Shown here: positions 1 through 11,740 of the stretch, piece by piece | Layout of the letters: every line of letters begins with the position of its first letter | Position numbering within the stretch: position 1 is the stretch's first letter | NCBI GenBank assembly: GCA_021292105.1 | Contig: CM037861.1 | Span: 27,614,545 to 27,678,544, forward strand | Length of the DNA stretch: 64,000 bases | Origin: Anadara kagoshimensis | Taxonomy: Eukaryota > Mollusca > Bivalvia > Arcoida > Arcidae | Direction: 5' to 3' | Notes under the pieces: model-generated | The model's input: only the letters and a program-made list of their open reading frames with translations | The model's database searches: none | What the model was told of the DNA's origin: nothing | Translations under genes and position numbers: made by a program

Positions 1-445
1 CGAGATAATTAACCATTTCGGTATTGTTTCGCATCTGTGACCTTGACCTTTGAACCTATGACCTTTTTCTATACATCAAAATGATCGTTGTATCAATACC
101 TACAACATTCTAATATACATGCCTATACAAAAAGTTTATAGTTTTCGAGATAATTAACCATTTCGGTATTGTTTCACATCTGTGACCTTGACCTTTGAAC
201 CCATGACCTTTTTCTATTCATCAAAATGATCGTTGTATCAATACCTACAACATTCTAATATACATGCCTATACAAAATGTTTATAGTTTTCGAGATAATT
301 AACCATTTCCGTATTGTTTCGCATCTGTGACCTTGACCTTTGAACCCATGACCTTTTTCTATACATCAAAATGATCGTTGTATCAGTACCTACAACATTC
401 TAATATACATGCCTATACAAAAAGTTTATAGTTTTCGAGATAATA
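1..445. repeat. 145-bp tandem repeat, three copies plus part of a fourth
   Basis: The unit starts 'cgagataattaaccatttc' at 1, 146, 291 and 436. It contains 'gtgaccttgacctttgaac'. The reverse complement of one unit occurs at 34980-35190, so it belongs to a dispersed family. Confidence 0.92.
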
Positions 446-970
446 ATTATAATCAGAGGTAAAAAAAATTAGGTCACGACCTTCACAATTGACCTTGACC
501 TCATTTTGAAGATACTAACAAGAAGATGTCAAAACTGAAAACCCCATGTCATTATCTGGTCAAATAGTCAAGTTATAACAATTTGAAGCTATTTTACGAT
601 TTTTTCAAAATTTGACGCAAAAACGCGTAACCTATTTTTTATCCGAATTTTACAAAATGAACAAACTATAGGCTTAAGACCCTAGAGAAGTCAAATATCA
701 CATCAGATTTTTTCTCCAATCAGTACTTTCGGAGAAGAAGATTTTTTAAGATTTTTGCACCCCTAGGTCACCTTGACCTAGTTATGGTAGCCATGGCAAC
801 GCCACGAACAAATCTGAATTGCACCGGCCCATATATACTTCTGACAAAGTTTCATTAAAAACTGTCCGGTAGTTTCAGAGGAGAAGTCGAAAATAGGTGT
901 TAACGACGCACACACGCACACACGCACACACGCACACACGCACACACGCACGCTGCGCTATGCCATAAGT
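446..970. repeat. Interspersed repeat ending in a (CACACACG)n microsatellite
   Basis: No gene is visible. 'ggtcaccttgacctagttat', 'cagaggagaagtcgaaaat' and the microsatellite at 907-952 followed by 'cgctgcgctatgccataag' form the end of a repeat of bivalve type; the 145-bp tandem to its left is probably part of the same element. Confidence 0.6.
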
Positions 971-2695
971 TTACTGAACTTTAACACTAAAGAAGGGTTT
1001 TACTGAACTTTAACATTAAAACAAGGGTTTTACTGAACTTTAACACTAAAGAAGGGTTTTACTGAACTTTAACATTAAAACAAGGGTTTTACTGAACTTT
1101 AACATTAAAACAAGGGTTTTACTGAACTTTAACATTAAAACAAGGGTTTTACTGAACTTTAACATTAAAACAGGGTTTTACTGAACTTTAACATTAAACA
1201 AGGGTTTTACTGAACTTTAACATTAGAACAATTACTGCTTTAAAACAAGGGTTTTACTGAACTTTAACATTAAAACAAGGGTTTTACTGAACTTTCGGGT
1301 TTTACTGAACTTTAACATTAAAACAAGGGTTTTACTGAACTTTAACATTAAAACACGGGTTTTACTGAACTTTAACATTAAAACAAGGGTTTTACTGAAC
1401 TTTAACACTAAAACAAGGGTTTTACTGAACTTTTAACACTAAAACAAGGGTTTTACTGAACTTTAACATTAAAACAAGGGTTTTACTGAACTTTAACATT
1501 AAAACAAGGGTTTTACTGAACTTTAACATTAAAACGAGGGTTTTACTGAACTTTAACATTAAAACACGGGTTTTACTTAACTTTTACATTAAAACAAGGG
1601 TTTTACTGAACTTTAACACTAAAACAAGGGTTTTACTGAACTTTTAACACTAAAACAAGGGTTTTACTGAACTTTAACATTAAAACAAGGGTTTTACTGA
1701 ACTTTAACATTAAAACACGGGTTTTACTTAACTTTTACATTAAAACAAGGGTTTTACTGAACTTTAACACTAAAACAAGGGTTTTACTGAACTTTTAACA
1801 CTAAAACAAGGGTTTTACTGAACTTTAACACTAAAACAAGGGTTTTACTGAACTTTTAACACTAAAACAAGGGTTTTACTTAACTTTAACATTAAAACAA
1901 GGGTTTTACTGAACTTTAACATTAAAACAAGGGTTTTACTGAACTTTAACATTAGAACACGGGTTTTAATGAACTTTAACATTAAAACAAGGGTTTTACT
2001 GAACTTTAACATTAAAACAAGGGTTTTACTGAACTTTAACATTAAAAGAAGGGTTTTACTGAACTTTAACATTAGAACACGGGTTTTACTGAACTTTAAC
2101 ATTAAAACAAGGGTTTCAATGAACTTTAACATTAAAACACGGGTTTTACTGAACTTCAACATTAAAACAAGGGTTTTAATGAACTTTAACATTAAAACAA
2201 GGGTTTTACTGAACTTTAACATTAAAACAAGGGTTTTACTGAACTTTAACATTAAAACAAGGGTTTTACTGAACTTTAACATTAAAACAAGAGTTTTACT
2301 TAACTTTAACATTAAAACAAGGGTTTTACTGAACTTTAACATTAAAACAAGGGTTTTACTGAACTTTAACATTAAAACAAGGGTTTCAATGAACTTTAAC
2401 ATTAAAACACGGGTTTTACTGAACTTTAACATTAAAACAAGGGTTTTACTGAACTTTAACATTAAAACAAGGGTTTTACTGAACTTTAACATTAAAACAA
2501 GGGTTTTACTGAACTTTAACATTAAAACAAGGGTTTTACTGAACTTTAACATTAAAACAAGAGTTTTACTGAACTTTAACATTAAAACACGGGTTTTACT
2601 GAACTTTAACATTAAAACAAGGGTTTTACTGAACTTTAACATTAAAACAAGGGTTTTACTGAACTTTGACATTAAAACAAGGGTTTTTATGAATT
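971..2695. repeat. 30-bp satellite array (about 57 copies)
   Basis: Unit 'gggttttactgaactttaac' + 'attaaaacaa' (30 bp), with a few indels left of 1660 and near-perfect phasing to the right. It lies in the intron after helicase exon 6. The period is a multiple of three and most units lack stops in one frame per strand, so long spurious ORFs appear on both strands. Confidence 0.95.
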
Positions 2696-2928
2696 TTGTT
2701 GGCAACTAAAATGCCAAAAAGTTGTGATCATATTGTGACCTTTTTAGTGTTTTTACAAAATAGCTTAAAGGAAACTTTTTAAACAAACTCAAAAAGCATG
2801 AATCAAAATTATTAATCTAGTAATTGTGACCAAGACATGTAGAATTTATCCTACATAGTTTTAAGTATTACAGATGATAAATTTAGTCCAGTTAATTTCT
2901 TTCAATTCTTCATTTTTAACCCTCTTAC

Positions 2929-3046
2929 CTTGAGGTGCATAGGGAGTTCCACCATAAATACAAAATACAGATATATTTTCACCAATGGAAAGAAAATCAT
3001 CACTAACTTGTTTTGCCAACTCTCTTGTTGGTGCCATAACCAGTAC
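2929..3046 (-). CDS. DDX21: DDX21-like coding exon 6 (motif Ia)
   Basis: A 118-nt exon with acceptor ATTATAG and donor CAAG|GTAAGA. It encodes [19 protein letters not shown] then [26 protein letters not shown] is motif Ia and YGG the GG motif of DEAD-box proteins. It ends in phase 1. The following intron runs left through the 30-bp satellite to the window edge. Confidence 0.92.
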
Positions 3047-6000
3047 CTATAATGATAATTGTAATGCATAGATTATTATTATGGATCTACAAAAACTGCA
3101 AAGCAATTTGTGATAGAATTGCCACTTCCAAAATCATATTGAAACCACAACAACAAATTGAAAATTCTTTATTATATTTACAATATTCATCATTAGAATT
3201 TGAAAAAGGCCAGTCTATTCAGTATTTATAAAATATTTGTTTTCATTTCTCATCTACTGTTTTGTCAGTGAAAGTAACAGCACCATTCATTTTCTTCCAC
3301 AGCATTTATTCCTGCCTCCAACATCATTTCATCACTTCAAGGGATTTAGCACTGCCATTTTTTGCCATTACAATAAACTCAGTCCAAAATCAGACTTGAA
3401 GAGAGGCTGACAGGCCATGCTAGTTTACTGAATTGTAAACTTTTTTCTTGTCAATTACAGTTAAACCTGTCTATTAAGACCACCCAAGAGAACCAATCAA
3501 AGTGGCTTTTATGGTCAGGTGGCCTTTATATACAGGTTCAAATAGTATGAATAAAGAACAATTTGGATACACCTATACTTGCCTTTATAAGCAGGTGGCC
3601 CTTATATAGAGGTGGCCTTTAAGGCTAGTTGGACTGTAGTTTATTTAAGAGAAAATCAGTGATTGTAAATATAAGATATTAATCAACAAACCTTAGGCAT
3701 CCTTCCCCATTTCTTGTTTTTTTCTTCATGTAGTTTTTCTATCAATGGTAACGCAAATGACAGCTAAAAGATAAGAAACTGAGAGTTATGAAAAATAGAT
3801 GGCTCACTGATTTATATCAGTTAAATCTAAGACTAACAAGAATTCTGTGAGCTACTGCTCAATTAGTTTACGTCTGGTTTTAACTTCAACCATTGACCGT
3901 ACATGTCAAAAAATAAACTAAGGTGGTAAATAGGAAGTAGATGTCTGGCAGATTTAAAATCGGTACTTGCGACATAGAACCTTATACTGAACTGGTATTA
4001 AAAATTTGAAGTGGCTGTGTTTAGTAGTTGCTGAGAAAACTGTTATGAAAACTTTTATTTCGGATGGACAGACTGATGGAAGGCCAGAGGTAAACCAGTA
4101 TACCCTCCTCTTCTTCGAAGCCCAGATGAGGTTATAATACCTTCAACTGACAGCATTGTCAAGCAATTATTAAATCTACATGTATATATATATATATACC
4201 GGCAATAGAACAATATTTTTCTAACATTTTTGATGAATTTAATAGATAATATTTCCACTTGATTTGATTTGATTATTTTGGTTTACTAGTTACCAATCAA
4301 TAAATAGATACTGGTATTACAATAAGCAACTAAATTTTGTGAATTAGGATCTGCCACCAGCAGGTTTTATTTGTCTTATGCTCAAAGGGCAACAACTCCA
4401 ATGAAAATGAGCAAACCAACTCCAAATAACAATTTGTGTATCTTTTATTAATGTTGATGCTGTGCACCAAGTTTCATGAAATAGTGCTTCATAGATTTGA
4501 GGAATTTGCACAGATTAGAATTTTGGATGGAAGGGCAGAAACTCGAATTTAAATATCCCCTTCATTCTTGGGAAAATGCAGGATAATTATGTACTTACTG
4601 TTTTCCCTGTTCCAGTTCCTGAAATAGTAAATAATAAATCATAAAACTAGATACAAGTAATCAGGGGTTTAAAATTCCCTGGGTCCTAGGTCTGGGACCT
4701 AGTGACTTTACATTGGGACTCTTGAAAAATTAAACTGTAAAAGTCCGATTGACCTGCTATTTTTAACCAGGATAATGAGAATTCTTACATTTTCTAAATG
4801 ATAACATGGACCTAATTTTAATGTTGATATTGGACTTTCAAAACGTTATGTGGAACTTGCCAAAATAAAAGGAAAAAGGTCCTGGACCTTCCTTTATAAA
4901 ACATAATTTTGAACCCCCTGGAAATGTATCTGACCGACAGCTATACCATTGGGATTATCTTGCATATTTCTAAAATTGATACTGCTTTTTCTATAACTGC
5001 ATTATTATTTACCAGAAAATGTAGAATTTCCACGAATTTGTATAAATTATAAAATCATAAATTTCTCCACAAATTGGACACTAACAGACCTTTTATGATT
5101 ATTTTATACTGAGGACAATTTAGAATAAAAGTAAACATGTTTATATACAATATAAACTGAGATTTATATACAATATAAACTGAGATTTATATACAATATA
5201 AACTGAGATTTATATACAATATAAACTGAGGTTTATATACAATATAAACTGAGGTTTATATACAACATAAACTGAGGTTTATATACAATATAAACTGAGG
5301 TTTATATACAACATAAACTGAGATTAAGACCGAGTTATTCTTTAAAGTTTGAAACGACAAATCCAATGTGAAATGCTAGTGGGCAGAATATAGGTTTCAT
5401 TTACAATGAGAGAAAAAAAAGAACTCCAAAATAAATTAAGTAATACAAAGTTTTGTTGATGCGGTTGTGCTTGACCATAAATCGGTGATACAGCAACACC
5501 TGTATAAAAAGACCATCCATGGAAATGAATAAATATTGATCTCATACACATGTGCTCTAAATGTATTGAAGTCATTTTAGGTTGCAATATGAAGCAAAAA
5601 GACATAAAAAAGCAGTCCTTCCAAAGAGGTTGTTGCTAGCAGGTTTTACTGCAATGTTGTTCAAAGCTGAGATGATAACCCAAGAATGCTTGATTTCTAT
5701 ATTTAAATGCAACTGTAAACTCTTTAATTAAATGTTTTTCACTTTACCCCTCCTCCCTTTCAGTTTGTCTTAAAAATCTTTTTTCCCCCAAAAAATTGTA
5801 AACATAGTCTTTTCCCAAAATACCACCAAATATCCTTGCAACCTTCACGGCAATTGTTAGTGCAAAGCTAAGTTATCATCTAATTTATTTCAATAAATTG
5901 AGTGTCCATGGGTTTTATTATTTATTCATTTCAATTGAAAATGTGTCCATAAAACTATCAATAAAATGAACTTAAAATATACTGACCTAGCCAAATAATA

Positions 6001-7321
6001 TTTTTAAATGAAAACCATAATTTAGTTCTCCTGTGCATTGAGAAATTTTGCAAAAATTTTGGAAACTTGATCAAGTTTATATACCAATTGGGCCTCATTC
6101 AAAGCTACATCAGGGTATTTAGGGTCAGGTTGGTTATTGCTGTTAGGTTTTTTCCAGGTGTGATCATCAAGAATATTCCAATTAAATTACATCACATTTG
6201 AAGTTGTCCCGAGTACAGAAGGGATAATTTTGACATAGTTATATTTGTTGTGTTGTTATAAACTTCAAAAATTGCTCTATGTACAGAATTCAATTCACTT
6301 TTGGATGAATGAAAAATATTTTTTCTATTACGTCAGTAGATTTTGTATCAAGTTTTGACAATTTGTTGTGAATTAGTTTGAAAGTATGACTTTATTCTTG
6401 CGTTTTCCATGTGCATTCAATATGTAAATATACAGTAAACCTATCTTCTTTTTCAGAATTTAACTTACTGGCTTGACCAATGACATCTTCTCCATTATAT
6501 ATATCATCAAATGTCTGCGCTTGGATTGGAAACAAATAGTTGACACCACGAGCTGTAAGAAACAAAACTGTACATCTTACACAAGATATCGTAATTGTTA
6601 AAAAACTAAACAGTATTTATCTGTAAATTACCACACTTCAAACTAGAGTAGGTAGAAAAGATTAAGGTAGCTTGCTTGACTGTATATCTAGAATAGAGTA
6701 ACAATGTTTTATGCCCAATTCAAGATTCTTTTACCTATATAGAGGCAGCTAGCTTGTGGATGATGGGGTAAATTTTGTGTGTCCAGAATAAACCAGCGAC
6801 CTTCAGAAAGTGAACTGACCAACTTTCTCATACTAGGCTCTCAGTAATTTTGTTTGCCTAAAATTACTACCAAATAAAGGTAGTTTCCCCCAAGGTAATG
6901 ACTAAATTTTCCCAATTCAACCACTAAAATTCCCAAAGCAACAGTGATATACTAGAAAATTAAATCTAACTGTCCTTGCCTGCAAAATGTTAAATATTGT
7001 CACAATATAACATCTTTGCATTGAGGATCCTAAGCTATTGCAGAAATGCCATAATGCAGTTTGCTGTATTTTCAGAACTTCAAATTTTCCCAAATTTAAA
7101 AGGCAGAAGGTAGTTTTAAATAAATACAACAAAATCACTGTCGCTGTCTGGATCTGGAATAGAATTCGAACATGGGCAGTGAGAGGCATTATAATCCATA
7201 AACACACTCTTTAGATTACTTGACCATGGAAGACCTTGACTGTACACTGACATTCATACTCTGACATCTAGGGGTATGATACAAAGACTCTTCTACACTT
7301 CATTTAGTTATAAGCTAATTG

Positions 7322-7363
<42 letters not shown>

Positions 7364-10300
7364 GTTACCAAATAGCACCCCCTTTTTTTAAACAAATAGC
7401 AACTTAACTTACCTTTCAGTTTTTCAACTGTTGATGGAGAAATTTTAAAGTTTTTCAAAGCTCCAGCTTTTTGTTCAGGTGTTAGTTCAATCTCTGTGTC
7501 CCCATTTTCTTGTTCCTCTGTTCCATTTGATTCAGGTGTTTTATCAACAGTCTCTTCCTCTTCCGTATTGTTGTCATGGCCATTTTCATCACTGGTTTTT
7601 TCCTTTTTAGATTTCTTCTGAAATAAATATTAAATTAAAAGAAATTCATCATTTATGAAGAAATTGTTACAAGTAAAAGAACACCTGAAGTTGCCTACAT
7701 CCTTCATATATTTATTAATATATTAATATACTCTCAATTATGAGTCAATAAAGATTATAATAACTAGAACTGTCTCTTGAGAGCAAAATACCCCTGTCCC
7801 CAACATGTAATGTTTTCCCACGATGTTGACCTTTCCAATCTCATGACACACCTTTGCACCATGAAGATTATTCATGTGAAGTATCCAGACAGTAGTCCAA
7901 AGCAATTATGAGATAGATGGATAGATGGACAGGTGAACAGACAGACATAGCGATTCGTATATACCCCCTTCAAACTAGTTTGCAAGGAGTATAATAAGTT
8001 TTTCTGTATTTTTGAGCAAAATATATAAACATGAAATTTTCAACAATATGTGCAAAGTTCAACATTTTACCATGTATTGTAAAGTCCTTGGTACAAAAAT
8101 ATCCCCGGGTTTAAATATCAAAACCACTAAGAAGACTGAAATTAAGGGAAACAAAGGTGTTTTAGTACTTTTCAAGCAAGATTCTTTCACTAATCTTAAT
8201 GCAATTGATTCCGTGGAGTGGCGATGAAAACAGGGTTCCTACAGACATTTGGACTTCAAATTAAAGGACTTTTTAGGGTCTTATTTGCAAATTAAAGGCC
8301 TAATCAGAGGGACAACTTTAGCAAAAGATGTTGGTGAAAAGGCAATTAAATCAATAAAACAATTACTTACGTGTCAATAGTAATAACAATTGAAGTGGAT
8401 GTTTGAAGTAAGGCGTTCAGGAGGGTCAGGTAACTTTAAATTGCTCATTTGAACGAAAGTTATTAATAAATTTATTTATTTATTTATTTATATCATTTTA
8501 TTTGCAACCATTTAATATCAAAATACAGACATCAACTGACCAAATTCAAGGGCTTTTAGGGCCTTCAGGATAAATTCAAGGGCTTTTTAGGCTCAGACTT
8601 GTTTTTAGGGTCTTTTTAGGGCAAACCTCAAAATTTAAGGACTTTTCCAGGCCTGTACGAACCCTGGAAAAACAGTTACCCCAGACAAAAACACTGATCT
8701 TCTACAACCAGATAGAAAATGTTGATCTTCTATAGTCCGATCACATTATTAGTGATGAAAAAACATGTTTTGAATAGGTGGTGTGATTCAAACTTAGATA
8801 TCTCACTTGATGTAACTTCAGTAGACTTAAAATTTCACATGTGTTATTAGAACATATATTTTCATATTTTGAATATTTTCTTCAAATATTTTCAGCTTTT
8901 TCAATTTTTTGCTTTTAATTTATATGAATAAATTTTAATAAACTTTTTAGATAAAAGTTTGTTGAGAAAGTAATACTTGTTCGTTTGCAGTCTTGTTTTA
9001 AAGATAAGTATATAAAAATACTATTTTTCTATCTGCATGGTTAAATTTTTAATATTCACTGTAGTTTTTGAGTATTTGGTAGTCAAAATTTAGCCATTAA
9101 TTGAAAGGTAGCTGTTGTTCCTCTGATATTTTGATATGGCATATTCGACAGTTTCATTCATGTAAGTCTTTCATAATTTGGTTCTGATTGGCTAATACGT
9201 ATTCACGCGATACGGGTTTATACAGGTGTTTCTATTCCTAACTAGTATACGTCACGGACTAACCCATTATACTTGATTATGAATGGACAACAGGTAACAC
9301 AGCACATACATCAAAATAATGAATAATATTTATTTATTACACATGTTTGGCCAAGAACGACAAAAATTTTTAATATAATGTTTTAAAACTACAAAACCTT
9401 CAAGCTTATCTAACAAAGCCGCGATTTTTATCTCAAAACATGTAGTTTTTGGCGAGAATGCATTTTACTACGTGATACGCATCGTCTGAATTCGGATGCG
9501 CGTCTGATTAAAACGGGTTTTATTTTATTTTTAGACTTAATATGAGAAATTTAATCAAATTGTTTAAACATATGTTATAAAAATAACAGATCTACATATA
9601 GCATTAATGAAAGCTGAGGTAAGTAATCCACGATCTTTTTTAAACCACATCGGTTTTCATCACTGAATAAGTGATCGGACTATAGTTCTGTGACTAAACA
9701 GACTTTCTCACTTTATGATTTGCCAGAGTGGGATTGGAAACTAAGTGGCCACTCAGTCCCTCAGATTTATGTGTTAATATCTGCATTTCACTTTCTACTC
9801 TGTACTTTAATTACATGCTCAGGGAATAAATTAAGCCCAGGGAAATTTCTTTGCATAGTCATACAGATAGGTTGATTATTGCCTTGCTCTTAGCCAACAG
9901 GAGACTGTAATTTAATATTATTTGTTTTTTGATAGATTTTAACTGCAGCCATATAAAAACCAACAAATACAGACAGTCAGACACACCATTTTTACTGGTC
10001 TCCCTTCAATCTTTTTTTATATCTGAATCAATGTTTTCTACCTCGAAGTTATTATTTCCAAAAGCGTAATTGAATTCTACAATGTACCATCCCAATTTCA
10101 TTGGCTTATTTCTCCAGCAAACTCAAAATTTGCTATTAACTTACAAAGATGACATAAACATGGTTTGTACCAAAATGTATTCAGAGGTTTCATATCATAA
10201 GAATATGATTCTATAAATTGATTGGGTATTTGGCCATAGCTTGTCAGTATATTATATGTAACAATATCCATTTTGTGTTTGTGTAAAAGGAAAGGGAAAA

Positions 10301-10910
10301 TATGCAGCTGCCAATCCGAGACTCACACCTGTGTCCTCCCCAATACTAACGGGACGCTCTACCCACTGAGCTACCTGGCCACATAAAAATCCAGCCTGTC
10401 ACATATGAATCCTCCGAGCACACTTCCTGATTATGTCATATTCGACAGTTAATAAATTTTGGCATGCCCGGAGATGTATGTTAGCTTTCTTCTGTAGTGA
10501 AAGCAAACATGGCCTGTTATTTTCTATATGACTGTACTTAGGACCAGTAACAAATTACAAACTCCTGTGCTTACATCTACAAATATTAGTGTTTCTACCT
10601 GAATATTATCTGATTATGGTACAGGTTTTAAAAAATTTAATACCATAAAATTAACGATTTTCATTTCACATAAAATTCCGTTACCTACCAAATTGTTCAA
10701 CAATGTTAGGTGGGAGTGACATTCATTTTAAAATTCGATATAACAAATGCAATCCCAGAACCTGTATAAGTAACAGGTGACAAATGACGTCCAACAAAAT
10801 ATTTGATTGACACAAAAATAATTGATTTAAAATACCTTTTCTTTCTTATCTTTTTTGCTTTTCTTCTTATCTTTTATTATTGGTACTTCTGTTTCTTCTT
10901 TTATTTTCAT
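2929..10910 (-). CDS. DDX21: DEAD-box RNA helicase, DDX21/DDX50-like (5' six coding exons; rest off left edge)
   Basis: Six exons on the minus strand join in frame (10836-10910, 7413-7617, 6469-6552, 4599-4618, 3692-3763, 2929-3046), all with GT/AG introns, giving 191 residues. The start is the ATG at 10910-10908, followed by a Lys-rich stretch ([13 protein letters not shown]) and an acidic Glu/Asp-rich stretch. Then come [17 protein letters not shown] (Q-motif region, about 92-108), the P-loop QARTGTGKT ending at residue 128, [11 protein letters not shown], and motif Ia [14 protein letters not shown] (153-166) with YGGTPY (183-188). The phrases LKARGV.FLFPIQ, ARTGTGKT and FYGGTPY are what I know from vertebrate DDX21/DDX50, nucleolar ATP-dependent RNA helicases in rRNA processing and transcription. 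DEAD and C-terminal domains must lie beyond the left edge. The basic/acidic N-terminus is shorter than in human DDX21. DDX21 and DDX50 are vertebrate duplicates, so the invertebrate gene is probably the pre-duplication orthologue (inference). Confidence 0.9.
3468..3640 (-). repeat. Dispersed 'aaggccaccttta' repeat in helicase intron 5
   Basis: Reverse-complement copy of 27515-27690: 'gtggcctttatatacaggtt', 'gaataaagaacaatttgg', 'aggtggcctttaaggct'. A family of short repeats built on GGCCTTTATA. Confidence 0.65.
3692..3763 (-). CDS. DDX21: DDX21-like coding exon 5
   Basis: A 72-nt, phase 0-0 exon encoding [19 protein letters not shown] then GRMPK, between acceptor TTTTAG and donor G|GTTTGT. 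LSFA.PLIEKL after the P-loop and a short basic loop before [10 protein letters not shown] is the DDX21/50 arrangement. Confidence 0.9.
4599..4618 (-). CDS. DDX21: DDX21-like coding exon 4: 20-nt microexon carrying the P-loop
   Basis: GAACTGGAACAGGGAAAACA sits between the acceptor TTTCAG and donor GTAAGTAC. Joined to exon 3 (…GCC A) and exon 5 it reads A-R-T-G-T-G-K-T-L-S-F-A exactly in frame, so the ATP-binding Walker A loop lies almost wholly in a 20-nt exon. Skipping it would remove the P-loop and shift the frame. The match to the family sequence on both sides makes the assignment firm despite its size. Confidence 0.9.
4662..4920. mobile_element. hAT-like MITE in helicase intron 3
   Basis: Ends are CAGGGGTTTAAAATTCC and its inverse AATTTTGAACCCCCTG, 259 bp apart; internal 'ggtcctaggtctgggacc'. 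No clear 8-bp target duplication seen. Confidence 0.5.
5139..5322. repeat. 23-bp tandem repeat, eight copies
   Basis: Unit 'gatttatatacaatataaac' + 'tga', exactly 8 x 23 bp. AT-rich and partly palindromic (tatataca/...tata). Located in helicase intron 3. Confidence 0.9.
6469..6552 (-). CDS. DDX21: DDX21-like coding exon 3 (Q-motif)
   Basis: An 84-nt exon with acceptor TTACAG and donor GTAAGT. It encodes [20 protein letters not shown] then EDVIGQA. The F.PIQ.Q signature of the DEAD-box Q-motif, which contacts adenine, is present. It joins exon 4 in phase 1 to form GQARTGTGKT. Confidence 0.92.
7327..7360. repeat. (CT)n microsatellite
   Basis: Uninterrupted CT dinucleotides beside helicase exon 2, on the 3' intronic side for the minus-strand gene. 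Confidence 0.9.
7413..7617 (-). CDS. DDX21: DDX21-like coding exon 2 (acidic linker to Q-motif)
   Basis: The acceptor is TTTATTTCAG and the donor G|GTAAGT. It encodes [13 protein letters not shown], then a Glu/Thr/Asn-rich low-complexity segment, then a more conserved end with [12 protein letters not shown] leading into the Q-motif. The exon is 205 nt and ends in phase 1; the split codon with the next exon gives Ala (LK-ARGV). Confidence 0.88.
8231..8666. mobile_element. hAT-like MITE in helicase intron 1
   Basis: Ends CAGGGTTCCTACAG and CTGTACGAACCCTG are inverted; the interior has repeats of 'aagggcttttagggcctt' type and a TTTA run near 8465-8490. Flanking GAAAA on both sides may be a degraded target duplication. 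Confidence 0.6.
8731..9684. mobile_element. 954-bp non-autonomous TIR element in helicase intron 1
   Basis: Left end TATAGTCCGATCACATTATT then AGTGATGAAAA; right end TTTTCATCACTGAATAAGTG then ATCGGACTATA. These are ~33-bp inverted ends. The interior is AT-rich with no transposase frame. Superfamily not determined; a TA target site is possible. Confidence 0.7.
10308..10384 (-). mobile_element. tRNA-derived SINE head (A-box TAGCTCAGTGGGTAGAGCG)
   Basis: On the minus strand 'aggtagctcagtgggtagag' is a Pol III A-box as in tRNAs, followed 40 bp on by a degraded B-box. There is no intact tRNA fold or anticodon arm, so it is a SINE or tRNA relic in helicase intron 1. Confidence 0.55.
10836..10910 (-). 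CDS. DDX21: DDX21-like coding exon 1 (start codon)
   Basis: This exon has 25 codons, from the ATG at 10910-10908 to the donor GTATTT at 10835. It encodes a very Lys-rich N-terminus. The next exon begins in phase 0 with KKSKKEK, continuing the same composition, which supports both the start and the splice. Upstream the minus-strand sequence is AT-rich with a CACGTG at 10955-10960. Confidence 0.82.
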
Positions 10911-10954
10911 TTTGTTGTTTATTTGGTTAAAAAGGAAGACTGTTGTGAAATCAC

Positions 10955-10960
10955 CACGTG
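10955..10960. promoter_or_regulatory. CACGTG E-box near the DDX21-like start
   Basis: A canonical palindromic E-box lies 45 bp upstream of the helicase ATG (minus strand). Myc/Max-type bHLH-Zip factors bind CACGTG and often control ribosome-biogenesis genes, so a role is plausible, but a 6-bp match can be chance. Confidence 0.3.
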
Positions 10961-11230
10961 TGATGAATCAATCAAGCGCTTAAAAGAATTTGATCACACG
11001 AATGTTTTGTAATGTTTATAATAATCAGATAGGAAAGCGACACACATTTATGTCCGGATTTCAACGCACCAATACTCCGAAAATAATTAATCAATTATAC
11101 ACTCAAAAAAGCGATTTTCTGGAATGGGGCTTCAATTGTGTTATATCTGAAGATATGATTCAATACGAAATTTATAATATTTTACAAAATAAATTATGCG
11201 CTTGATAAAAATATAACTACACTACATGGT

Positions 11231-11460
11231 CATAAAAATAAGTGAGCAAGTACTCGACATTACAAAATGAAAGTCACGGTTCTTTCGGATGGGAACTTAA
11301 AATAAACGAAGTCCTGTGTCACAATAAAGAACCCTGCTGTATTATGCCATTAGCGCGAAACGCAGACAAAATTTCTACACTTTTGGCATGCGACGTCTCG
11401 ATATAAGTTAAATATTTTTCACCGGGACGTTAAACAACATTATTCAACTCAAATCAAGTA
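11231..11460 (+). mobile_element. 5'-truncated SINE
   Basis: Body and tail of the SINE family seen intact at 37719-38053: 'aatgaaagtcacggttcttt', 'cgacgtctcgatataagtt', 'gggacgttaaacaacattat'. The tRNA head is missing. Lies just upstream of the helicase gene. Confidence 0.75.
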
Positions 11461-11730
11461 TAGCCTCTATAAGCAGGCTCCAGTTTCACAATCTTAATTA
11501 ACTAAGATTTTTTTTTTTTTTTACTTATTAAGTACTTAGAATAAATTGCGTTGATTTCTAAGATATTAAGGAATTTGAGGACTCGGTGGCATTTTTAAGA
11601 TAACTTTAAGTTTATAACATTTACATTTTTGTTTTGTCAAAAACGTTTGCTCGTTGTTCTAAAAATCATAATCAATTATTATTATTTTTAATATTTAAGG
11701 AAATTTCAGTTAAATGATTGTGAAGCCGTG
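11461..11730. repeat. Half of a 'ttcacaatc...ttagctaag' foldback repeat
   Basis: 'ccagtttcacaatcttaatt' then 'actaagat' and a T-run, resembling the left arm of the elements at 59160 and 59538. 'agttaaatgattgtgaag' near 11708 may be its right arm. Confidence 0.45.
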
Positions 11731-11740
11731 GCCTCGTGCT

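Noticed and set aside
1845..2709. Overlapping 286- and 246-codon frames on opposite strands
   Set aside because: 30-bp satellite without stops; no gene features, in an intron of the helicase gene.
10803..11012. Plus-strand 69-codon Phe-rich ORF
   Set aside because: Antisense of the Lys-rich first exon of the helicase gene.
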